Below, piece after piece: positions 42,490-53,623 of a stretch of DNA of 64,000 nt. The stretch is from an uncultured Chlorobiaceae bacterium (GTDB taxonomy: Bacteria; Bacteroidota; Chlorobiia; Chlorobiales; Chlorobiaceae): positions 1 through 64,000 of the forward strand of contig CAIRXW010000030.1 in assembly GCA_903882665.1 (NCBI GenBank), read 5' to 3'. Numbering within the stretch: position 1 is the first letter of the stretch; each line of letters begins with the position of its first letter. A program made the position numbers and the translations under genes. A model generated the notes under the pieces. It saw only the letters and a program-made list of their open reading frames with translations, searched no databases and was not told the DNA's origin.

Positions 42490-44379
42490 ATGAACTACCT
42501 ATTTAAAGGTTCTCTTTACGGTTACCTCTGTGAAAATTGTTCTGAACCACTTGGCAACATCGAAGTGTTACTCTATCGTCCCTGGCAAACAGAAAAGATT
42601 GTAGAACATGTCATTGCAGACACAAAAGAGACCTTTCATCTGGTAACAAAAGAGGAGTCCGTAAAAAAAGGATATCCAATTGCCACTGTAAAAACCGATT
42701 CAAACGGAAATTTTGAATTTACGCTGGACGAAAAATGGGGCAACACTGCGTTTGATATTGATCTCATTTGTAGTTCAGTTCCTCATATGCAGGCAAAGCA
42801 ATCTCGCCGTAATCCCATTCAATTGCATCTCACCACTTTATATCCACAATGGCGCCTGAACAGAGAGCAGGAAAGTTACTTTTTCCAATGGGAATATTAC
42901 ATCTCGAATAAATGGTGGTGTCAAATACGCGGTAATTATTTTGATGCCTGGGTAATCTGTGGTTATCTCCGTCATTGTAAAACTCGCCAACCGATTGCAA
43001 ATGCAAGTGTTACAGCATGGGATGCCGATTTCCTGACTGATGATAATTTAGGTACCGCTGTCACTGATGCTAACGGTCATTTCAGGATTGATTACACCTC
43101 CATCCAATTTAAACAAACATTTTTATCACCTTTGATCAATGTTGAAACCGACCCCGGCTTACCGCTAACGTTTCAAAGTGGTCCCGATGTTTATTTTAAA
43201 GCTGAAATAAAAGGTGTAAACCTGTTAAATGAAACTGCTGCTGACAAACGCAAAAATGTTGGCTATTGCCTTTGTGTGAATTTGTGTTCAGAAGTTAGTG
43301 TAGTACCTCCCGGCAATCCTGGTAACTTTCCAAGTGCCTGGACGGGTATTGGAAGTGAGTTCGATGTTTCTGGTATTGTTCCTGCCAGAAGTTTTGATCC
43401 TGATGGTTATGCCGGCATCCCAAAATATGCGTTAACAAGTATTATAAACCTTACTGGACAGGCTGCCTATGAAACAACCACACATATCCCCATCAAGTAC
43501 CGCTTTAGAATAAGTGCGGTCACGACTGATAATGGAACTACACCTCCAGACTTGAGTAATTTTACTCAAATAGTAGGTGTGACACCTGGCTTGTTTGCCT
43601 CTAGGCCAGTTGCTACACTCTTAAGTTCACTTAATCATGTTGCTACTGTATGGAGCGACCAGTCTGATTTTGACGCTAACGGATGGTTTGATCTCAATCA
43701 TGCCATTGCCCGCACCATAAATCAGGCAAAAGTAATATCACCTACCCCTGCTGAATGGGACAGTTATACGGTCATTGATTCTGATACCCTGCTTTCACTA
43801 AATACCACAGCTTTAATAACTAACCCTCCGCAAAAACCTGATATACTGCCAGGTTCAGTTGCCGTAGGAGTGTCGGTGCCTGTAAACACTTTACCTGTTA
43901 CAAAAGTAGCCATCCTTTTTGAGATAGGAGTAGTAACCGGGAGCGGACCTGATGATTTTGACCCGATAGCTGGCAGTGGCACAATACTTAACTCGGTTGT
44001 TGTCAACAACAACAATGTATTCATGAAACTTGCCGTCAGTGAATTGGAAGCAACAACTCTCTGTACGCCTATCAGCGGCGATATTCATGCCAAATACACG
44101 GTATATCATCCGCATCTCGCATCATCAAGTCTTTATTTATCGAGTAATAGCGGTTCAGTGCATAGAGATATAACCGATGCATTCTTGCCGAAAAGCGGTA
44201 ATACCAGTCACTCTATACAAGGCGGTGCGAACAATAATCTCAAGCTGAATAACCCGCCTTCTGACCTGATAAAGTGTACCTATTCCCTCAAGTTATATGC
44301 ACGAGCGCGATTGCATGACGGTGTCAACGCATGGTCTGACAGTGGGCCGGTTGAACAGATATTTTTCTATGACATCTGA
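42490..44379 (+). CDS. Large beta-domain protein with carboxypeptidase-regulatory-like modules
   Basis: A 629-aa protein of unknown function. Residues about 1-95 and 150-205 each look like a carboxypeptidase-regulatory/transthyretin-like beta sandwich (PLGNIEVLLYRPW; PIANASVTAWDADF, then TAVTDANGHFRIDY). The rest has many Thr-, Val- and Pro-rich strands (PGSVAVGVSVPVN; ATTLCTPISGD). There is no signal peptide, membrane helix or sorting motif, so secretion would need another route, or it acts inside. AGGAGAAAGAC precedes the ATG. The base composition is AT-rich compared with flanking core genes and it stands next to the RM island, so recent acquisition is likely. Confidence 0.6.
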   Translation: MNYLFKGSLYGYLCENCSEPLGNIEVLLYRPWQTEKIVEHVIADTKETFHLVTKEESVKKGYPIATVKTDSNGNFEFTLDEKWGNTAFDIDLICSSVPHMQAKQSRRNPIQLHLTTLYPQWRLNREQESYFFQWEYYISNKWWCQIRGNYFDAWVICGYLRHCKTRQPIANASVTAWDADFLTDDNLGTAVTDANGHFRIDYTSIQFKQTFLSPLINVETDPGLPLTFQSGPDVYFKAEIKGVNLLNETAADKRKNVGYCLCVNLCSEVSVVPPGNPGNFPSAWTGIGSEFDVSGIVPARSFDPDGYAGIPKYALTSIINLTGQAAYETTTHIPIKYRFRISAVTTDNGTTPPDLSNFTQIVGVTPGLFASRPVATLLSSLNHVATVWSDQSDFDANGWFDLNHAIARTINQAKVISPTPAEWDSYTVIDSDTLLSLNTTALITNPPQKPDILPGSVAVGVSVPVNTLPVTKVAILFEIGVVTGSGPDDFDPIAGSGTILNSVVVNNNNVFMKLAVSELEATTLCTPISGDIHAKYTVYHPHLASSSLYLSSNSGSVHRDITDAFLPKSGNTSHSIQGGANNNLKLNNPPSDLIKCTYSLKLYARARLHDGVNAWSDSGPVEQIFFYDI

Positions 44380-44403
44380 TCATTCAATCGATAATCAGAA
44401 CTG

Positions 44404-44432
44404 ACAGCAGGGCGTTCGATCTGCCCTGCTGT
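44404..44432. terminator. Hairpin after the 629-aa protein gene
   Basis: A perfect 10-bp stem, ACAGCAGGGC pairing with GCCCTGCTGT, closes a nine-base loop 25 bases after the stop codon. There is no T-run, so it may be a weak terminator or an mRNA-stabilising 3' hairpin. Confidence 0.5.
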
Positions 44433-44489
44433 TGTACAGGAACATATCCGTTCGCAAAGAAAAGTGGTATACCGATCGGAGGAAAAAAC

Positions 44490-44546
44490 ATGAGTGCTCC
44501 AACAAAACCCTCACCGAACACGTTAAGGCGTTTCGGTGAGGGTTGA
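44490..44546 (+). CDS. Possible 18-aa leader peptide over a strong hairpin
   Basis: An ATG at 44490 with a good GGAGGAAAAAAC ribosome-binding site opens an 18-codon frame (MSAPTKPSPNTLRRFGEG) that stops just before the methyltransferase gene. Its second half runs through an 11-bp perfect hairpin, CCCTCACCGAA (44508-44518) with TTCGGTGAGGG (44532-44542). A ribosome on this frame would open the stem, whose right arm carries the GAGGG that could serve the ATG at 44552. The arrangement suggests an attenuator or coupling device, but conservation is unknown. Confidence 0.35.
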   Translation: MSAPTKPSPNTLRRFGEG

Positions 44547-44590
44547 TTATTATGTTCAAGAGAGTTGCATGCTTCAATAAAAATACAATA

Positions 44591-45151
44591 ATGAGAAAGC
44601 TGAATCTTGGTTGTGGGTTTGATAAGCGGGATGGTTTTGTTAATGCAGATAATTTCCTTGACTGCAATCCCGATCTGTTTATTGATATCGAGCAAATTCC
44701 TTGGCCTACCAAGGACAGTGGCTTTGACTATATTTTGTTGAAGCATGTTTTGGAGCATGTCGGTGCTGAATTTGGTCTTTTCAGATGCATAATGCAGGAG
44801 CTTTATCGTGTTGTAGCGCCTGAAGGCATTATTGAAATCCATGTCCCTCATTATATGCACGATACCTGGTGGTCAGACCCTACCCACGTAAGAGCTTTTA
44901 CGCCGCTTACTTTTCGGATGATGTCGAAGACGCAGAACGATGAATGGATTGCAAGGCGGGCAAATTATACCATGCTGGCTTATGTATTAGGGGTTGATTT
45001 CGAAATGGTTTCTGCCCGGCAAGTTTATGATTCATTTTGGTGGCAGAAAGTCGTTGAGGGTGAGTTGACTTCTGAGCAGTTAAGGATATTGGCTTCCCAG
45101 CAATGGGGGGTGGTCAAGGAGTTGCAAGTGCAGCTTAAAGCAATAAAATAG
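44591..45151 (+). CDS. SAM-dependent methyltransferase (class I)
   Basis: A 186-aa small-molecule-type methyltransferase. KLNLGCGFDKRDGFVNAD is motif I with the acidic motif II. The segment DYILLKHVLEHV is the conserved E/K-H-V-L-E-H motif, and LYRVVAPEGIIEIHVPH is motif IV/post-IV. Such proteins often act in cell-envelope sugar or O-antigen modification. The ATG at 44591 matches the family start. An upstream ATG at 44552 with GAGGG before it would add 13 residues. It follows the putative leader hairpin and precedes the convergent flavodoxin gene. Confidence 0.75.
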   Translation: MRKLNLGCGFDKRDGFVNADNFLDCNPDLFIDIEQIPWPTKDSGFDYILLKHVLEHVGAEFGLFRCIMQELYRVVAPEGIIEIHVPHYMHDTWWSDPTHVRAFTPLTFRMMSKTQNDEWIARRANYTMLAYVLGVDFEMVSARQVYDSFWWQKVVEGELTSEQLRILASQQWGVVKELQVQLKAIK

Positions 45152-45292
45152 TGCGTTTATTATGCAGTTCGCCATTTATACGATGGTGATGCCTATTCTA
45201 CGTCCCAAAAGATGTGCAATATCGAAAAAAGGTAAGCGGCCCGACGTTGCCGGGCTCGCTTGAACGAGGGGTTCGGTGATGTGGAGAATCGC

Positions 45293-45739
45293 TTACAACG
45301 ACCGGTATGCTTTGTTCAGCCCGTCAACGTAGTTGGCGATGACGTTCTGGTCGGAGAGTTGATCGGGGGCAAAAATCTTTTCGGCTATAATGGTGCTGCC
45401 GATAAGGTTGAGTTTCAGTTGTGGAAGGTAGAGGAGGTTTGCCATCAGTTCGGGGCTGCCGCAGGTGAGAAAGAGTGCAATTTTTTTGCCCTGAAGGCAG
45501 CTTTTGAGGTTGCTTTGCAGCAGTGCGCCAAGCAGTTCTGATGCTACAAGTAGATAGTAAATGGGGGCGCCCATGATGACAACGTCAAACTCTTTGACGA
45601 AGCTGTAATCGCCTGTTGCTTTACATTTTGCTTTTTCAACGTAGGCTCCTGTTTCCGCAAGTTTCCGGCCGATTGAGTCGATGAGTTGCTCGGTTGATCC
45701 GCCAGAGGTTTTGCTGTCGAAAAGGATGATGGCTTTCAT
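45293..45739 (-). CDS. Flavodoxin-family protein
   Basis: A 148-aa flavodoxin-like protein. The first strand and phosphate loop read KAIILFDSKTSGGSTEQ, and VVIMGAPIYYLLVA lies where the isoalloxazine loop binds. GKKIALFLTCGSPELMANL is the fourth strand. FMN binding is likely. The Ser/Thr-rich P-loop T-S-G-G-S-T deviates slightly from T-x-T-G-x-T, as seen in flavodoxin/NADPH quinone reductase-like proteins. An upstream in-frame ATG at 45763 is possible. No partner ferredoxin or reductase is adjacent, so its electron-transfer partner is unknown. Confidence 0.75.
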   Translation of the reverse strand: MKAIILFDSKTSGGSTEQLIDSIGRKLAETGAYVEKAKCKATGDYSFVKEFDVVIMGAPIYYLLVASELLGALLQSNLKSCLQGKKIALFLTCGSPELMANLLYLPQLKLNLIGSTIIAEKIFAPDQLSDQNVIANYVDGLNKAYRSL

Positions 45740-45835
45740 GGGCGCAGCGGCAGTATGTGTCATGAGAAAAAGGGATGGTTTCGGTTGAGCACAGAACTGA
45801 AATTGTAGTGGAGAGTAGTTAATAAAACAAAGTAC

Positions 45836-45868
45836 AAAAAAAGCGCCCCGTGAAGAGCGCCTTTTTTT
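45836..45868 (-). terminator. Intrinsic terminator of gap
   Basis: On the minus strand, GCGC at 45857-45860 pairs with GCGC at 45843-45846. The stem is extended by an A/T run and ends in TTTTTTT, 27 bases after the gap stop codon. The long T-run in the gap direction makes it a convincing terminator. Confidence 0.75.
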
Positions 45869-45894
45869 ATAATCATCGTTTTGAAGAGTGCTGT

Positions 45895-48446
<2,552 letters not shown>

Positions 48447-48720
48447 CGTTGGCTGATTGACAATTTCCAGGTTACGGTGCTGCACAGGCAGCTTTCACAA
48501 GGGTTTATATACAAAAAAAAACAGTCAAGGCGCAACAGGCGAGCAATTCCGCTCTTCTGGAGTTCCTGCACCAAGTGGTCATGACGATTTTCTGTCGATA
48601 CTTCTCAAGTGATGAAAATAAATCAGTATTTCCGGGAGAATTTGAGTAATGGTGCAAAAGAATGAAATGAATCCGTATTTTAGCGGAAAGGGATTCCAAA
48701 TTTTAATCAGATAACCAGTT

Positions 48721-49836
48721 ATGCAGTTTATTGACCTGCTTTCACAGAAAGAGCGGATACGTACAGCACTTCTCCATCGCATTGAGGGTATTCTGGATCG
48801 TGGCCAGTTTATCATGGGCCCCGAGGTAACCGAACTCGAATCACGTCTCGCCTCCTATGTTGGCTCAAGGCACTGTGTCTCCTGCTCCTCAGGAACCGAC
48901 GCACTGCTCATGCCTCTTCTTGCCAAAGGTATTGGGCCGGGAGATGCTGTGCTGACGACACCCTTTACCTTTGTTGCAACAGCCGAAGTGATCAGCCTGG
49001 CGGGAGCAACTCCCGTTTTTGTTGATGTTTCTCCCGATACCTTCAATATGGATCCCGATCTTGTCGGCTATGCCATTGATGATGCTGTGCAGCGTGGGTT
49101 GAAACCCAAAGCACTCATTCCGGTTGATCTTTTCGGTCTTCCGGCGGATTATGACCGTCTTCATGCTGTTGCTGATGCTTACCGGCTCTGGATTCTTGAG
49201 GATGCAGCCCAGAGTTTCGGCGGCAGTTTCAATGGGCGCAAGGCGGGCAGTTTCGGTCTTGTCGGGGCCACCTCCTTTTTTCCGGCCAAGCCACTTGGCT
49301 GTTATGGTGATGGGGGAGCGATTTTTACCGACGACGATGAACTCGATACCCTTTTGCGCTCAATTCGGGTGCACGGCAGCGGTGTTGACAAGTACAGCAA
49401 CGACCGTATCGGCATCAACGGACGGCTTGATTCAATCCAGGCTGCTGTGCTGCTCGAAAAGCTCACCATTTTTGACGAGGAGCTTGATGCACGCCAGCGT
49501 ATCGCCGCCCTCTACAGCAAGAGGTTGCACGGCAGGGTGGCTGTTCCCCGAATTCCGGAACACTACAGCTCCGCATGGGCACAATATTCTGTTCTTGCAG
49601 CCTCAAACGCGGAGCGGGAACGGCTCATGCTGGCGTTGCAGCGGGAGGGAATTCCAACGATGATCTATTACAAGATTCCCCTGCACCTCCAGAAAGCCTA
49701 CGATTTCCTCGGTTATAAAGCAGGAGATTTCGCCATTTCAGAAGATTTGAGCAGCCGCATCTTTTCGCTTCCGATGCACCCCTATCTTGAGGATGATGAG
49801 ATCGACCACATCTGTTCCGTGCTTCTGCATGCATGA
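48721..49836 (+). CDS. DegT/DnrJ/EryC1/StrS-family sugar aminotransferase
   Basis: A 371-aa PLP-dependent aminotransferase acting on nucleotide-linked keto sugars. The PLP Lys is Lys190 in TSFFPAKPLGCYGDGGA. The phosphate-binding CSSGTDAL is near 55-62, and the cofactor Asp and Gln are in LEDAAQSFGG near 160-168. MQFIDLLSQKERIR and IRVHGSGVDKYSN are typical. The closest pattern is WbpE/VioA-like enzymes that make amino sugars for O-antigen or other glycans. No sugar pathway neighbours are present here, so the product is not assigned. Convergent with the MFS gene. Confidence 0.88.
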   Translation: MQFIDLLSQKERIRTALLHRIEGILDRGQFIMGPEVTELESRLASYVGSRHCVSCSSGTDALLMPLLAKGIGPGDAVLTTPFTFVATAEVISLAGATPVFVDVSPDTFNMDPDLVGYAIDDAVQRGLKPKALIPVDLFGLPADYDRLHAVADAYRLWILEDAAQSFGGSFNGRKAGSFGLVGATSFFPAKPLGCYGDGGAIFTDDDELDTLLRSIRVHGSGVDKYSNDRIGINGRLDSIQAAVLLEKLTIFDEELDARQRIAALYSKRLHGRVAVPRIPEHYSSAWAQYSVLAASNAERERLMLALQREGIPTMIYYKIPLHLQKAYDFLGYKAGDFAISEDLSSRIFSLPMHPYLEDDEIDHICSVLLHA

Positions 49837-49859
49837 GAGGAGTGTGGTATTTTCGCTCG

Positions 49860-51173
49860 TCAGTGTTGTTCGTTGATGGATGCTCTGCCGGGAAACTTGA
49901 TGCGAACATAGATACCGGCAAGCATGACCAGGGCATTGATGGCGCCGACAACCATAAACGGCGCCTTGGGGCTCATAGAGTCGAAGAGCCTCCCACCAAG
50001 CGTGGTGATGATAAGGATTCCCACGGCGCCGCTGATATTGAACATGCCGATAACCGAACCCCGCTCAGCCTTTGGCGCCTCTTGTCCGATAAGAGACTGT
50101 GAGCCAAGAAAAGCGCTGATCTGTCCTATTCCCAGAAACACGAAAGAGACAATTGAGCCGGGTTCATGCGGGTTGCCGATGAGCCCCAGCGAAAGATAGC
50201 CGATGCTTGCCAGCCCCATGCAGACGGTCAGCGCAGTAACCCGGTTCCAGCGGTCGATGAGCGGCCCGATAACTGGTGCCCAGAGCAGTGCCGCACTCTG
50301 TGAAATAATAAAAATCATCATCCCTTTTTTGACCGCTTCAGCAGGCGCCATCCCCATGGCAATTCCTGCAGTTGTTCCCCACAAAGGCAGAAAGGTACCG
50401 ATAATGGATTGGTCACCTCTCGCAACAAAGGCGGCCGCGTAGGAGAGAAGGATGCGCGGATTTTTTGCACACCGTATGCCGCTGGTGATGAGGGATCGAA
50501 GTGCCGGGCGCTCCTTTTTGCTGACCTCTGTGCCCTCTTTGAGTCCAACGCCGACAACCACGGCCGAAACAAGCGCCACTCCGGCAATGGCAAGATGCGT
50601 ATAGAGGCCTGCATCACTGCCGCTGAACCCTTTTGTCACAAGCAGCATTGGTAATCCTCCGAAAAACCGGTTCAGCACCACAATGCCGAGGCCGTTGAGG
50701 AAGCCGGTTATGGCTATCAGTTTTCCCCGTGACCGTTCGGCAGGGTAGTCGATCATCACCGTCGAGAGTGCACCAGTCACGGCAACGATACCGAGCGCAT
50801 AGATCATTCGATAGAGAGTCAATTCACCAACCGATCGCGAGAGAGGGTAGAGCGCGTAGGCAATTGCGAGCAGCACAAATCCGGCACTGTATATCGGTTT
50901 TCGTCCTATCCGGTCCATCAGAACCCCGGCAGGCACAAAAAAGAGCAGTGTGACAACTTCCGTCCAGAAAACCAGATTGCCGCTGATGGTTCCCTGCTGC
51001 GAAGTTGGAATTTTCAGGTGCTCATTAAGGATATAAGCCTGCCCGATCGAGACAAAGGTGACCAGCCCGATGGAAAAAAAGGCGGCATAAAGATAGGTCA
51101 GGGCGTGGCGGGGGAGCACCGAAGGTGCCAGAGTAATCGGCCCCATTTTATGAAGCGTTACTTTTTCGTTCAT
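49860..51173 (-). CDS. Major facilitator superfamily transporter
   Basis: A 437-aa integral membrane protein with about 12 predicted helices. The MFS motif A is visible as VLMDRIGRKPIYSAG between helices 2 and 3, and a degenerate copy (PLIDRWNRVTALT) after helix 8. AKNPRILLSYAAAFVARGDQ opens the second half. The substrate cannot be assigned; drug/H+ antiporters and metabolite exporters share this layout. It lies between two unrelated convergent and codirectional neighbours and seems monocistronic. Confidence 0.83.
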   Translation of the reverse strand: MNEKVTLHKMGPITLAPSVLPRHALTYLYAAFFSIGLVTFVSIGQAYILNEHLKIPTSQQGTISGNLVFWTEVVTLLFFVPAGVLMDRIGRKPIYSAGFVLLAIAYALYPLSRSVGELTLYRMIYALGIVAVTGALSTVMIDYPAERSRGKLIAITGFLNGLGIVVLNRFFGGLPMLLVTKGFSGSDAGLYTHLAIAGVALVSAVVVGVGLKEGTEVSKKERPALRSLITSGIRCAKNPRILLSYAAAFVARGDQSIIGTFLPLWGTTAGIAMGMAPAEAVKKGMMIFIISQSAALLWAPVIGPLIDRWNRVTALTVCMGLASIGYLSLGLIGNPHEPGSIVSFVFLGIGQISAFLGSQSLIGQEAPKAERGSVIGMFNISGAVGILIITTLGGRLFDSMSPKAPFMVVGAINALVMLAGIYVRIKFPGRASINEQH

Positions 51174-51180
51174 CGCTCAG

Positions 51181-51645
51181 TTATTCACTGGTATAATGCA
51201 ATGCTGACAGGAGAATAACGTCAAGAGCATTTCCTGATCTGATCCCGCTATCGTTGGTTATGAAAAAGGTGCATCCAGCTCGTATTGCTGTAGCATAATG
51301 CAGAGCATCGATAAATTTTTGGTTGTACTTTGCTCTTAATTGGGCAGCCAAATCAAATGTTTCTGCATCATGGGAAGATATAGACAGGAAATTCTCCATT
51401 CTGAAAAAAGCCTTGATACTTGCCACCAGTTCTAGGTTACCGGATTGATAGGGTTTGACCAATATTTCAGCTATGGACACGTCTCCCGTGCAGCCGATGA
51501 TTAATCCAGATTCGACAGCTTCAATTATCGGTGCAACCAGTCGAAAATAATCGGGATTACGGTCCAGAAAGTAGATAAAAACATTGGTATCCAGATAGAC
51601 TTTGTGACCCTGTAGCCGCTTGAGTGTTTCCTCTATCGTTCCCAT
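51181..51645 (-). CDS. PIN-domain toxin of a VapBC-like pair
   Basis: A 154-aa PIN ribonuclease. VYLDTNVFIYFLDRNP has the first Asp, VSIAEILVKPY the conserved Glu, FIDALHYATAI the third acidic residue and FFITNDSGI the fourth. All active-site positions are intact, so it should be functional. It overlaps the upstream antitoxin gene by 13 bases, which couples translation. The Mg2+-dependent RNase activity and its RNA target are inferred from the family. Confidence 0.87.
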   Translation of the reverse strand: MGTIEETLKRLQGHKVYLDTNVFIYFLDRNPDYFRLVAPIIEAVESGLIIGCTGDVSIAEILVKPYQSGNLELVASIKAFFRMENFLSISSHDAETFDLAAQLRAKYNQKFIDALHYATAIRAGCTFFITNDSGIRSGNALDVILLSALHYTSE

Positions 51646-51887
51646 GAATCACGACTTTTATTGAGTGCAGCATCAATTTCAAGAGTTGTTTCACCCCAGA
51701 TGCCCCGTGCTATACCGGCATAAGCCATGGCTGACTCCTTACGCTTTTTGCGTGCTACCGGTATCAGGGTTACAACTCCGTTACTATAAGATACCTCAAG
51801 CATGTCGTCTGGCTTAATGTTCGCCGATTCAGCAATCCGGGCGGGTATGGTGATCTGGTGCTTGTTTCTAACGCGGACTTGTGCCAT
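51633..51887 (-). CDS. AbrB/MazE-type antitoxin
   Basis: An 84-aa antitoxin. Its N-terminal swapped-hairpin AbrB domain reads VRVRNKHQITIPARIAES and DDMLEVSYSNGVVTLIPV. The C-terminal half (MAYAGIARGIWGE, then EIDAALNKSRDSWE) is the toxin-binding tail typical of VapB. It lies directly upstream of, and overlaps, the PIN toxin gene. The dimer should repress the shared promoter in the AT-rich region above 51890. Confidence 0.87.
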   Translation of the reverse strand: MAQVRVRNKHQITIPARIAESANIKPDDMLEVSYSNGVVTLIPVARKKRKESAMAYAGIARGIWGETTLEIDAALNKSRDSWER

Positions 51888-52058
51888 GCTTGCATGTGTC
51901 TCATTGTAGGAAAGTTCGATTTCATATAGGAAATCTAACTGTTTTTTTTGACAAATAAACTCTTCTGCCTGAAGAATATTGATTAACCGGGTTCAATTCG
52001 GTTGAGTGCAGGCAAGTTTATTGACAGGTTCAAGTGGTCGTTTTTCTTCAGGCTGATT

Positions 52059-53006
52059 TTACTCAGCAACTCTTTTCAGGAATTTTCTTACAGCAACAAG
52101 AAAGGCTTCAGGCTGCTCTTCATGTGGAAGGTGTCCGCAATCGGGTACAACCACCAGTTCCGCGCAGGGAAGCTCACGGGCAAGCCTGATGCTCTCCTCT
52201 GTTTTGACGGTCAAGTCGTGTTCACCGGTAATGACGAGTGATGGCAGCGACATGGTTTTCAGCCGTTTCTCCAAATGGAGATGATGGGTTTCCAAAAAAA
52301 GCTCCCAGAATGCTCTCGACCAGTTGCCATGCATCAGGTCACTGCGAAACGCGGCCAGAACATCATCGCCCAGCCGCTCTTTGTTGTGCCAGAAGCCGCG
52401 AATATTGCGATCATACAGTCTGGTGATGAGGAATTTCATGAGACCCGAAAAAAGCGGGGTCATCGCTTTCATGGCAGGCTTTATGAACGCAGGCACTTCG
52501 CTGGTGGCATAGCCGCTGTATATCATTGCGCCGGCAAGCACCACTCCCTCAACATGCTGCGGATAGCGGAGCGCACAGAGAAGCGCCAGGGTGCCGCCCG
52601 TTGAATTACCAACCAGTATCGCTTTGCTGAAACCAAGCTTTTTTATCAGTGCAATAACCAGATCACATTGCGCTTCAGGAGTATAACTGACCCCTGTGGC
52701 TTTTGAAGGCAAAGGGCGTGAGGTAAAACCAAAAGCGGGTCGGTCGAACGCCAGAACTGTTGCGTTTTCCGCCAGCTTGTCAAACACGAATCGCCATGAC
52801 CGCAGACTTAGAAAACTGCCATGCAGCAGCACAACGAGCGGCTTTCCGCTCCCGGCCATCCGGTAATGAACCTTGAACCCGTTAACCTCAATGAAGCGCT
52901 TCTCAGGAGAGGTTTGTTTCCCGTTCGTAGCGTACGTTCCCTTGGCGATCAGTGTTGCTCTTTCAGGCATGGTTGCAGGAGTTTTATAATGCGGCCCAAT
53001 TTTCAA
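52059..53006 (-). CDS. Alpha/beta hydrolase
   Basis: A 315-aa alpha/beta-hydrolase-fold protein. The oxyanion element is LLHGSFLSLRSW (residues 61-71). The nucleophile elbow is LVGNSTGG (Ser135), the acid is probably in VITGEHDLTVK near 270, and the His is in PDCGHLPHEEQPE near 295. The pattern resembles esterases and haloalkane-dehalogenase-like or Mg-chelatase-accessory BchO-like hydrolases, but there is no specific signature to name the substrate. Its 5' end overlaps the VapC gene by 4 bases. Alternative starts lie further in (for example MPERATLI). Confidence 0.8.
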   Translation of the reverse strand: MKIGPHYKTPATMPERATLIAKGTYATNGKQTSPEKRFIEVNGFKVHYRMAGSGKPLVVLLHGSFLSLRSWRFVFDKLAENATVLAFDRPAFGFTSRPLPSKATGVSYTPEAQCDLVIALIKKLGFSKAILVGNSTGGTLALLCALRYPQHVEGVVLAGAMIYSGYATSEVPAFIKPAMKAMTPLFSGLMKFLITRLYDRNIRGFWHNKERLGDDVLAAFRSDLMHGNWSRAFWELFLETHHLHLEKRLKTMSLPSLVITGEHDLTVKTEESIRLARELPCAELVVVPDCGHLPHEEQPEAFLVAVRKFLKRVAE

Positions 53007-53377
53007 TGGTTAACTCGTTTACTCGATTTAATGGTCACCAGCACTGCGTTGAGCGCCTTGGTGTGAGCAGCAATCATGGTGTCACGTGATCCGACAGGTG
53101 TTCCTTTTGTTTCAAGCTCTGTTCGTATTTCTCCATAATGCCACATAGCGGAAGCATTAAACGCAAAGAGTTCGAGTGGTGAAAAAAACATTTCAAGAGC
53201 CCGTCGATTTTTTTGGGAACCGCTTTTAATGACGCCAAAAGCAAGCTCAGCAGCGGTGATGCTCGATATGCTAATGTTAATGTTGCTAATGCTTTCCTGA
53301 CGGAACCGTTCCAGAACATGCACTGGTAGCGTATTGATGATGTAGATGCAGATATTGGTATCGAGAATGTCACTCAC
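53003..53377 (-). CDS. VapC-like PIN toxin with eroded C-terminus
   Basis: A 124-aa PIN-domain protein. DILDTNICIYIINT, ITAAELAFGVIKS and VGSRDTMIAAHTKAL contain the first three acidic active-site positions. VapC proteins of this class end with T-N-N-T-x-E-F-x-R-V-x-G-L-x-x-E-N-W. Here the end is VTIKSSKRVNH, so the fourth acidic block and the tail are missing. A small deletion is suggested by the next bases, which in another frame give a KLG-like continuation. The toxin may be weak or dead. It overlaps its antitoxin gene by 4 bases and is followed by the hydrolase gene. Confidence 0.75.
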   Translation of the reverse strand: MSDILDTNICIYIINTLPVHVLERFRQESISNINISISSITAAELAFGVIKSGSQKNRRALEMFFSPLELFAFNASAMWHYGEIRTELETKGTPVGSRDTMIAAHTKALNAVLVTIKSSKRVNH

Positions 53378-53607
53378 GATGCCATCTCCTCACGGGTTTG
53401 TTCTTCAGTCTGATCTCTCTTTAATTGAAACCCCGGCTCAAACTCCTCCAGAGCAGCTTCAAGCATTGTCCATGACTTATCAATCGGCAACAGTTCAACT
53501 CCGTTACCGAAATGTTTGATAAGAACATCGGCGCCCTTAAACCGGTACTCCTTTGGCAACCGGACGGCCTGGCTCTGCCCGGATGGCAAAATGCGTGCAG
53601 TATCCAT
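53374..53607 (-). CDS. VapB-like antitoxin (AbrB/SpoVT fold)
   Basis: A 77-aa antitoxin. MDTARILPSGQSQAVRLPKEY is the AbrB-type DNA-binding hairpin found in VapB. FNGNGVEL-like HFGNGVELLPID completes the fold, and the acidic tail (LEEFEPGFQLKRDQTEEQ) binds the toxin. Start at the ATG at 53607; the frame continues 34 codons upstream through the DUF2442 gene in another phase and is not used. It ends inside the vapC start (4-base overlap). Confidence 0.85.
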   Translation of the reverse strand: MDTARILPSGQSQAVRLPKEYRFKGADVLIKHFGNGVELLPIDKSWTMLEAALEEFEPGFQLKRDQTEEQTREEMAS

Positions 53608-53623
53608 ACTCCCAAACGACCAT

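Noticed and set aside
48505-48720. Small open frames between mpl and the aminotransferase gene
   Set aside because: No ribosome-binding sites and no coding pattern; the region is simply the divergent promoter region.
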